From Luzula sylvatica (taxonomy: Eukaryota; Streptophyta; Magnoliopsida; Poales; Juncaceae), in assembly GCA_946800325.1 (NCBI GenBank), contig OX326959.1, positions 20,552,862 through 20,616,861 on the forward strand: DNA of 64,000 nucleotides, given 5' to 3'. Below are positions 55,846 through 64,000 of the stretch, piece by piece. The stretch's first letter is position 1. Each line of letters opens with the position of its first letter. Under the pieces are notes generated by a model. That model had not been told where the DNA came from. It did no database searches and saw only the letters and a list, made by a program, of their open reading frames with translations. The position numbers were made by a program, and so were the translations under genes.

Positions 55846-58118
55846 TTTCCCCTAAGATGATTTTTTATTTATGCTAATTTTGAGGTTAGTACAAAGAAAC
55901 ATTAAATCTAATTTTATTAATAATACGAAGAATATTTGTCATTTGTGCACCCAATAATGAAATATGTAAGCATTATATTATGGTGCATTTAGTATTATTT
56001 CATTTTAAATCATATTTGACTGCTAAATTATATTTGTAGGCATATTGCAGTATTATAAAATGAATAAGTTTGATCAATTTCAGTTGTGATGGTGAAACGA
56101 CGTTATATTGTTGCGTTACGCTAACCACTAATTTAATTGTCAAAACGCTGCACTACTTAAAACATTGAGGAAAATATAAAATTTTGATCATTTCACCCCT
56201 ATTATTTAAACGTATACAACTATTTATCTATGAATGTTACCTTTTGTAGTGTTTCCAAACATTTCTTTTTCTCTTTGACCTTTGATATTACTCTTTTTTC
56301 AAATATTTCTCCTCTAAAACTTTACAAATACCTTGAGAAAATCAACTATACCAACTTTAATTTTGTAATTTTATACTCTACAAGGTAAAGTTTATTTCTT
56401 ATTGTGATGCCTAATATTTTTGTCTTTTTATGTTGTACAAGGTAAATTTTATTTCTTATTATTGTGATGCCTAATATTTTGTCTTTCTTGTTATGCTTTA
56501 TTAACAAAATATAATTTAATTTATAGTTAAATTTAATGAATTTCTTGCTCGTTTTTTTTGGTCAGCAGTATTATACTGATCCAAAAAACATGAAAGTATA
56601 AGCGAACGAAAAATGGAATTAATTAGCATGAAGTTCAATGATTATGATGACATTCTGAATTAGATTCTCACAATTTGTATGGTGAAGTCTCTTCGAATTT
56701 TGAAGCACCCAATCCTAATTTACCCACACCCTTATTTTGGACCCAACTTTGTGCAATTTCCTTGTGCCACATCATCACTTTCTTTTTAACATCATCACTT
56801 TTCTTTTTAACCATTGATTATAAAATGTGGCAAAATTTAAACCATTGATTAATCATTGATTTTTTATAAACAATTTTTCTTTATAGCTATTTAAGTGTCC
56901 CTTATTTTACACTATGTTTTAAGGATTTTTAGAAAGCCACATCATCATATATTAATGATGTGGACTACTTTTATTGGTTAGTTTCATGTTATACTAAGTT
57001 TATTCAATCGTTTATCATTTCACATGAGTTTACATGACAAAATGTGAATACAATGGAAGATGAAAAGTTAACATATGAAATACTAATAACTTAATATATA
57101 ATATTATAAACATACAACATATAGTAGTATTATTTTTAGAATTTAATTTTGAAAATTCATCAAATATATTGGTTTTAATTTTTTATTTATTTTGACATCC
57201 ATATTAGCATAGTTCATACATACAATTTTCCATAATTTGAATTTGTAAAAATATTATATAAAAAATGCAATGCAAAAAATGTATTTTTACAAAGAATAAT
57301 TTTAATTATTTTATTTACATATAATTTTAAATATTAATATTTATTTTTAGAAATTACAACTATACTAATATCATATAAAACTAAATTGATTATGTTTGTG
57401 TTTTTAATCAAACAAATTTAATATTATTTTCTTTGAAAAATAATAGAAATAAAAATAGTTTATCCATCGAAAAAAAATTAAATTTATTAACACTTACAAA
57501 ATAGTAATGTTATTTTTTAAAATATAAAATTAACAAAACTAATATGATTTAAAATAATTTATATTCATGTTATGCTAAATTAATTTTTTATATTATTTAT
57601 TAAATTACTTTCACTACTAAGTTTGATATTATTTATAGTTTCATTGCATTTTGAATCAATAACAAATTATTAGTACTTGATAATTAATTATACGTTACTA
57701 CGTATGTTGTATGATTTATTATTTATAATTTATAATTTCCATTGCATTTTGAATCAATAACAAATTATCAGTACTTGAAAATTAATTATATGTTACGAGG
57801 TATGTTGTATGATTTATTGTTTTTACATTTGATATTGTATGAAATATTGTGAAAAACACTGATATAATATTTGTTGTTATGTTTTTTTTTGTAAAATCAT
57901 ATTATACCCCATATATTATTATTGTACAATCACATTATTATGAGTGTTATTACTTGATTAAGAAAATGAAATCTTGTGTCATCATAATGTAAAATAATTG
58001 AAAAACTTATACATAATCATAAATAAATTAGTTCAAATAATTATATTACGAAATGATATTATTAATATCATCATATTTATAAGTACTTTATATTGTAATG
58101 AAAAACATATTTAACATC
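55846..58118. other. AT-rich stretch, probably a non-autonomous Helitron in its right part
   Basis: No open frame of note. Around 56765-56960 there are repeats of CCACATCATCA and an inverted repeat of it, typical of Helitron-like noncoding DNA. A near-exact direct repeat of about 90 bp occurs at 57650-57810 (CATTGCATTTTGAATCAATA). The 5' end of the element was not found. Confidence 0.4.
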
Positions 58119-58147
58119 CTCGCCGCGTAGCGCGAGTATTCTCCTAG
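58119..58147 (+). mobile_element. Helitron 3' terminus
   Basis: A hairpin CTCGC-8 nt-GCGAG (58119-58136) is followed after 7 bases by CTAG (58144-58147) and then T. Plant Helitrons end this way: a GC-rich hairpin with CGCGTAGCGCG, then CTAG and a target T. Confidence 0.65.
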
Positions 58148-59397
58148 TGTAATAGATGATTCGAACATGATTCCTTATGTTGATTTAAATGCATGTCCCT
58201 AATATGTGGTGGTAATAGTTATTTTGTTGTTAACGTGGCGAATGAATTAGATTTATGTTATTTAGGATTGGTATTCTTATTTCTTCTGTTTTGTTATTTT
58301 TAATATTGGATTGTGAAATTTCATTATATTATATTTTTATATAAAAAAATTTAAATATTATATTTAAATATTTAATTTTATGAACTTATTTATACAATTA
58401 ATATTAGTTTCATTTTACAAAAACTTTTGAATCATGCATATTCAAGTCAGAGACCAGATAGTATTGAACTTTTAAACGTAAGTTTGAAAAATTCTGTATT
58501 GGAAATATGCATACAATTACATCACATGGAAAAGATGGCAATTCTTTTTTTTTTTTGGGAAACAATTTACGGTAAATTTTTGAAGATATTTGTTATTAAA
58601 GACCAGTGGTAAAATAGCCATAATCATCTTTTTTTTCTAAAACATGGTCTCAACATCCAAAAAACTCTCTGAAATATTGGCATTTCGTATATATTGCTCG
58701 ATGAACGGTTTTCTAGTCCAAATACGACGGGCCTTATTTTGAAATCGGCATTTCAGTTATCACTCGCTCCTGGGGATTTGTTTGAATAAACTATGTCCTT
58801 TGTAACAAAACATAAAAAAATATGTACATCAATAGAAAATTTCATTCTATTAATTAACTAAATATATATTTTACAAATTATTTACTAACACATATTTTAT
58901 ACAGAATTTATTTATGCATATATTAAGAATTAAATATAAATATGATTTTAAAATGTTGTATTAATATACATTGAAAAAATGAACATGGAACTTTTTACTT
59001 AAAAAATGTACATTGAATATGTGGAAAATCTATTTATTTATTGGGCAATTACCCAGTACAACTCATTTTATAAAGATATTTTTGAAATTATAGATCTCTC
59101 TGTATTATGTAAATTATTATTTATTTTCTATTTAAAACTAGTATTAATTTGTAATTGAAAACATTTCCTAATTACCCTTATAAATTGAACATGATTTGTA
59201 AAAAATAAATATACCGTAGAATCACCCTTATTAATATGCACTAAATTTGTACATAAAAAATATACATTGAATATCTAGAAAATCTTAATTAGAGAAAAAA
59301 TAAATCTTGAAAATCTATCATTATTAAGCATTTTTTTAGAAATCAAATGCATTTAATTTGTAATTAATAGTAAGCATACTCAATAGGTATAATTTAC
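58148..59397. other. Region between the Helitron end and DEFL4
   Basis: 58148-58655 is AT-rich with nothing recognised. From about 58657 the sequence is colinear with 33950 onward (upstream of DEFL1), the left edge of the duplication. Confidence 0.6.
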
Positions 59398-59416
59398 CTA
59401 TAAAATAAGACATTAC
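59398..59416 (+). promoter_or_regulatory. DEFL4 core promoter
   Basis: CTATAAAATAAGACATTAC, 83 bp upstream of the ATG, the same sequence as in DEFL1. Confidence 0.75.
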
Positions 59417-59480
59417 GCAATGAAAGTATTGCAAATTAAAATCTAAAGAAGAATTACAATCTTCCCTCTTCATTATCAAC

Positions 59481-60081
59481 ATGGCCAAATCTGTATGCTT
59501 TTTCTTCGTCCTCTTTGTCTTCGCCTCAGGTAATTATTCGAATTTATTTATTTATATTAGCATATCTATTTCGAAGTTGTAAATAAAATAAGTTTACCTC
59601 TAGTAGAAAGTTGATTAGCCCAAATTCAGTACCCATAATTTAAAGGATAATCAACATTCTTTTTAGTATATAAATATACCTCTGAATATATATATTTGCA
59701 ATGTAAGCATGTTTACTGAATAATTCAAATTAAAATAGTGTACTTAGTTGGATTCTCATTTTATATTCGAAGGGCACTTTCAAAATTATCAATTTCATTA
59801 ATTCTCTTGATTTGATTACTGAAATCAAATTACATGATTCTTACAAGAACACATCTTAAATAACCTATATATAACTTTTTTTTGTGATATTACACTTCAC
59901 AGCTGCGATTATGATGCCACAAGCAAATGCTAAGGATTGCTCAATTTATACACAGTTATCTAGCATATGTACTGGGAACAGATGCAATTACTTTTGCGAT
60001 CATAACTTCAGTAACGCCACGGCAAAGTGCGTTTTAGATATTAGTCGAGGATACGTTTGTCGTTGTACTTATCCATGCTAA
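59481..60081 (+). CDS. DEFL4: secreted eight-cysteine defensin-like peptide, two exons
   Basis: Exon 1 is 59481-59529, the intron 59530-59902 and exon 2 59903-60081, encoding 75 aa. Duplicate of DEFL1. The signal peptides are the same up to one Arg-to-Gln change before the cleavage site. In the mature part Met to Ile, Gly to Asn, Phe to Leu and Thr to Ile are changed while all eight Cys are kept (C-9-C-4-C-3-C-10-C-9-C-1-C-3-C). By eye there are about six amino-acid-changing and four silent substitutions, which suggests weak constraint on the loops. A 193-bp MITE sits 15 bp after the stop and separates it from the AATAAA-bearing 3' end near 60350. Confidence 0.85.
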
Positions 60082-60096
60082 ATACAGTTTGTTTGT

Positions 60097-60289
60097 GGGT
60101 GATTCTATGGTAGAACCTCATTTTCAATTCTTACACAAATTAACAATGATATTTTGGACATTTTTCAAACCTCTAATTTAATTTATAATTAATGCAATGC
60201 TCTAATAGGAAACTGTTTTCATTGACAAAATAAAAAAATATCAAATATCCAAAATACCTTTTTGAAAAGATTCTACTATAGAATCACCC
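60097..60289. mobile_element. MITE in the 3' UTR of DEFL4
   Basis: 193 bp with 19-bp terminal inverted repeats GGGTGATTCTATRGTAGAA (one mismatch) flanked by TTTGT on both sides. It is absent from DEFL1, where the flanking sequence is continuous. The superfamily is unclear. Confidence 0.85.
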
Positions 60290-61140
60290 TTTGTTAATTC
60301 CCTATTTGTGTTACTTGCTTGTTCTCGAGGAATGTTTGTGATGAATAAATAAAGAAAATAATATATTATTTCCACTGTGTTATTTACTTATTTTTATATT
60401 ACGATATACAAATTGACGTTTCCGTATTCAACCCGATCAATTATTCGCGTATTTTATGATTGTTTTACAAAACACGCACGTATTGTCCTATACTATATTT
60501 TTTTTCAGAAAATTATGTACATTTTTAAGTAAATAACAAAATTTTAAACTTTGAAAAATGATTAAAATAACAAAAATATCAATAATTTATATTTTTGCGA
60601 TTCAATGAATTAATCAAATAATTCTGTTATATATTCAATTCATTCATGTAAACATTTATAACATGTATTATATTTAAAATATGTGTACCATACATCTAAA
60701 ATTTATAAACTATATCAAAAAATATATCACACGTAGAGATACGTCATATAAGTGAAATGATTTAACATATATTTAAAATCTGTAACACATATTTGAAATG
60801 TACACGTAAAAGTTGTATAACGTACATCTAAAATATATGATATATCTAAAAAATATATTAATATTGACTCCGTCTGCTGTTAAACTCAACGTGCTCTTGA
60901 AGTGCAGAATTTATCCTCATTATTAATATACATTGAAATTGAAATTTTTCTTAAAAAAGTATATACATTGAACCTTTAATTAATGTTAATTATACTCATT
61001 CTTAAGAAAATATATCAATTTCGACCTGCACACGAAGTGCTGAATTTTTTCTCATTATTAATATACGCTGAACTTTTTCTTAAAAAATTATACATTGAAC
61101 CTTTAATTAATGTGAAATATACTCATAAGACATAGTTCAT
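60290..61140. other. Intergenic region DEFL4-DEFL5
   Basis: Noncoding and AT-rich, colinear with 35390-36231. It includes the AATAAA-type signal of DEFL4. Confidence 0.65.
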
Positions 61141-61159
61141 CTATAAAGTGAGACATTAC
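61141..61159 (+). promoter_or_regulatory. DEFL5 core promoter
   Basis: CTATAAAGTGAGACATTAC, 80 bp upstream of the ATG, identical to that of DEFL2. Confidence 0.75.
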
Positions 61160-61220
61160 AGAAGAATTGCATATTAAAATCTAAATTGATATAATCTCCT
61201 TTTTCAATATCAATATCAGC

Positions 61221-61657
61221 ATGGCCAAGTCCTCTTGTTGTGTTTTCTTCATCATGTTTGTTCTTGTCTCGGGTAATTATTCGAACATTTTCAATTTCGT
61301 TTTTAATATATGTATTTCGAGGTTGAAAATTACTGTACGTTAGGCTATTTAATTCTCTTATGTTTCTTCATGAAATTATCTTCTACTGTTCTTATATTAG
61401 CAAGTCTAAATTCAAAAATATAAACCGGTAAATTAAATAAAATATTGATTTCTAATTGTTGTCAAATTATTTATATTACAGCTATGAATATGATGCCTCA
61501 AGCAAATGCGAATGAATGCGAAGTTTTTATAATCGGAGGATGTCATGATGATAACGAATGCCAGAATGTATGCCTGAAACAATATACCGGAGGTGTCGGA
61601 AACTGTATAAAAGATCCTCATAATATAGTAGTTTGTCAATGTAGGTACCCTTGTTGA
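61221..61657 (+). CDS. DEFL5: secreted eight-cysteine LCR-type peptide, two exons
   Basis: Exon 1 is 61221-61272, the intron 61273-61481 and exon 2 61482-61657, encoding 75 aa. Duplicate of DEFL2 with one residue change (Gln to Leu in VCLKQYTGG) and two silent changes in the coding part. Cys spacing is C-7-C-5-C-3-C-10-C-9-C-1-C-3-C. Its intron is 294 bp shorter than that of DEFL2, through two deletions with short repeats at their ends (GGTTGAAA and AAATA). The first removed the place where DEFL2 carries its SINE. Intact signal peptide, splice sites and promoter. Confidence 0.86.
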
Positions 61658-62120
61658 ATTAGGGTTTACTAATATTTTATAAGGATTGGAGTATTGATAT
61701 TTTCACATAAACTGATCACAAATTTAACGCAAATAAATAAATGTGTGCTATAGTCAAATATACAAAGTTATGTATTTGTGTCAAATATGTAATCAGTTTA
61801 TGTGTTCATATTATTACTCAAGATGGTTGGTTTTTATGAATTAATAATTAAAATAATATCGTTTTTGTTGAGTTATTGAGTTATTTGTTTGTTTTGATAG
61901 TTTTGGGTACGTTCATTTGATCCTAGATTGAGGGTATAATATTGAAGATGTTATGTAATTTAATAATTAAAAAGTGTTGACTATCACACCCATCCACCCA
62001 TGTCCCACACACGCACGCCCGCGCGGACACACACATTTTCTAGAAAAGGCCAGCTCATAAGGCATAATAATTAAAAGAAGCCCTTTTGTAATTAAAAATC
62101 GGCATTTCAATTATGACTTG
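61658..62120. other. DEFL5 downstream and start of a third duplicated unit
   Basis: To about 62030 it matches 37043-37415 after DEFL2. Then AAAAGGCCAGCTCATAAGGC begins the unit that in array 1 leads to DEFL3. No gene. Confidence 0.65.
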
Positions 62121-62352
62121 AAAGGGAAAGGGAAAGGGAAAGGAGACACACAAAAATAGGAGCATAACTTAGAAAAAATAGGAAATAGGTAACTAAGTAA
62201 TACATATGTAAATTAGATTAATTTGAACTCATTAGGTCAGGAGGGAATTAAAGAATAGGATACTAGTGAAATGGTTGTAAAAAGACTGGTTTTTAAGCAA
62301 TGAAAAATGAAAGGGGTACGAGTAACCCCTCATTTTTTCCTTCAAAAAAAAA
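62121..62352 (+). mobile_element. Short poly(A) retroposon
   Basis: About 230 bp inserted in the duplicated unit, flanked by AATTATGACTTG (62109-62120 and 62353-62364). It starts with (GAAAGG)n and ends with TTCAAAAAAAAAA. No tRNA-like boxes were seen, so a 5'-truncated LINE end is more likely than a SINE. The empty site is at about 44145-44160. Confidence 0.75.
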
Positions 62353-62798
62353 AATTATGACTTGTTTCCCGGGATTTATTTAAAAAAAAGCAGCTTTGTA
62401 ATTAAAAATATAAAATATGTATATAATTAGAAAATTTCATTCGATTAAATAAGAACTTTTTTTTTATACAAATTAATCATTAATGCACATTTCATAAAAT
62501 ATTTATTAGTACATATTTTTAGAAATATTTATTATTACATTTTTTTAAAAGTGTATTGATATACATTGAATAAAATTTACACTGAACTTTTTACTTAAAA
62601 ATATTCATTGAACATTTGGAAGATCTATTTGTTTGTTGGGCAATTATCTGGTACAACTCGTTTTAAAAATATATTTTTGAAATTAATTTGATCTTTCCAT
62701 ATTATGTGAATGATAATTTAGTTTATATTTAAACGTATTATTAATTTTTAATTGAAAACATTTCCTAATTATTCTTTTCAAATTTAATATGATTTTTA

Positions 62799-63178
62799 GG
62801 CCAAATTACATATGTATTCCTACAAAACCCCACGATTTCACGTATATCCCTGCAAAACGTGAAATACCATGCATATCCTTACAAAATTACTAAAATTTCA
62901 CAGATGCCCTTTTTGCTATATTTCATTTAACTATTACTTAAGATTACCGTTTATTTGTGCTTTTTCTGAAATAAATTTTATTCCCGATTTACATAGGGGT
63001 ACAATAGAAAAAGCAAAATTTTAACGGTAATTTTAACGAATAGTTAACAGAAATTTAACAAAAAGTGTATCCATGAAATTATAATAATTGTTTAGGGGTA
63101 TTCATGATATTTAACGTAGGGATATAGGGATATACGTGACATTGTTGGGCTTTGTAAGGATACATATGGAATTTGGTC
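62799..63178. mobile_element. MITE with about 52-bp terminal inverted repeats
   Basis: 380 bp. The left end, GGCCAAATTACATATGTAT, and the reverse complement of the right end, GACCAAATTCCATATGTAT, stay alignable for about 52 bases to CACGTATATCCCT. No coding capacity. A target duplication is not clear. A terminal-repeat remnant lies upstream of DEFL3. Confidence 0.75.
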
Positions 63179-63354
63179 ATTTGTAAAAAATAGATGTACC
63201 GGAGAATCAGCCTTGTTAATATGCATTGAACTTTTAACCTAAAAAATGTACATTTGAATATCTAGAGAATCTGAATTAAAAAGCAAGAATATTTAGAAAA
63301 TCTATGCATTTTCTTAGAAATCAAATACATTTAATTTTTAATTAATATTAAGCA
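63179..63354. other. Truncated upstream region of a lost sixth DEFL unit
   Basis: Aligned with the DEFL3 upstream region up to ATATTAAGCA (63353). In DEFL3 the CTATAAA box follows about 20 bp later, but here the match stops and unrelated repeats begin. No exon follows in the window. Confidence 0.65.
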
Positions 63355-63361
63355 AATGATT

Positions 63362-63595
63362 TAAAAACACGTTATTTGAATTTGTCAAAAACATAAAAAG
63401 ATCTTTCTTAGTGTTTGTGCAATTTGGTGAAAATTTACTTAGTAAAAGATTCGACTCAAAAAATCTCAAAAACACGTTATTTGGACTTCTAAAAGCGTTA
63501 AAAAAATATTATGAATCGAAAAACAAATTTTCTTATTGTTTGTAAAATTTGATGAAAATTTATGTAGTAAAAAATATGTTATTTGGATATGTTCC
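63362..63595. repeat. Tandem repeat of about 100-105 bp
   Basis: Two and a half diverged copies beginning AAAAACACGTTATTTG (about 63363 and 63468) and AAAAAATATGTTATTTGG (about 63568), each followed by a TTGTGCAATTTGGTGAAAAT-like part. Confidence 0.7.
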
Positions 63596-64000
63596 TTGCT
63601 TCTGCTATCTGAGCCGTTGGTTCTAACTATGCGAGTGGGAAATTGATTGGACTCTTTTTGCTCAACACGTAATCGCCACGTCGTGCTTGCTTCTTCGAGG
63701 CAGGCTTCGGGTTTTTTTTTCGTTTTTTCTATGGTTTGTTTATTTATCTTGCTTCGGTTGTCTATGTTTACTCTTTTGGGCTCTATTGCTCTTTCTGGTA
63801 CGTAATTCTTTGTCTTCAGTATTTTGGGTGTCATGGTTTCTTCTTCTTTTTGGTTGTATTAGACGATTTATTGTCTTATTTACATCCAATATTTCTATTG
63901 TTTGCTAATTTGGGGCTGAGGTGTTTCTTTGGGTTAGGCTATTTCGATGATTCCGGGCTTCTTTGCCTGTTTCTGTTGTTTGTTCAAAGATTTATTGCCT
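63596..64000. other. T-rich end of the window, unassigned
   Basis: Higher G+T than the surroundings, with short hydrophobic open frames that look like composition effects. It may be part of another retroelement. No gene can be supported. Confidence 0.3.

Noticed and set aside
63687..63908. Hydrophobic 73-codon frame as a membrane peptide
   Set aside because: The T-rich composition alone gives Leu/Phe-rich frames; there is no start context, splice signal or homologue in the window.

Overview
The window is nuclear DNA of a flowering plant, most likely a eudicot. It is dominated by Ty1/copia LTR retrotransposons primed by initiator-Met tRNA, plant L1-type LINEs, MITEs and a Helitron end. The only plausible host genes are five small two-exon genes for secreted eight-cysteine, defensin-like (LCR-type) peptides. 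I could not name the species.

Layout, left half (1-32260): a nest of LTR elements, all with coding sense on the minus strand except one undetermined. The host of the nest is copia element A2 (7161-32260, its 3' end lying left of the window). Its gag-pol frame, still open in each surviving piece, is split by four insertions: A1 (1-7160, partial), C (8330-16852, TSD TATTC), D (17787-25596, TSD GTCTT) and E (26555-28697, TSD TAGAT, a solo LTR). C has an intact 1324-codon gag-pol frame and LTRs in which I see no difference, so it is a very young and possibly active copy. D is a non-autonomous element: it has gag and a plant transposon-associated ORF but no pol. A1, and its near twin B at 47112-55590, carry a gag-pol relic so decayed that it cannot encode protein, yet B has near-identical LTRs and a perfect TSD.

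Right half (32261-64000): a 5'-truncated LINE (32261-33951), then array 1 of defensin-like genes (DEFL1 34774-35379, DEFL2 36312-37042, DEFL3 44897-45293). Array 1 is interrupted by an RNase H-bearing LINE (about 37430-42290, itself split by a solo LTR, TSD GTAGC) and by a minisatellite (about 42690-43620). Element B and a Helitron-bearing AT-rich stretch follow. Array 2 (DEFL4 59481-60081, DEFL5 61221-61657) is a segmental duplicate of DEFL1-DEFL2. It is followed by the upstream region of a third copy, truncated before its promoter. DEFL3 appears to be an exon-level chimera of the two paralogue types.

The most unusual signal runs through several LTR families. Each carries dense arrays of short palindromes in the U3, directly upstream of a TATA box, and often again in the leader. 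The palindrome differs by family (cores CGTCATGACG, CCGTTGCAACGG, CGTTCGAACG) but the plan is shared: CGTY-NN-RACG. In element D a third such array lies in front of the second ORF. A fourth family (A1, A2, B) instead has 170-190 bp modules containing AGATAAT-NNN-ATTATCT. These look like evolving cis-regulatory modules exchanged between elements; that function is inference.
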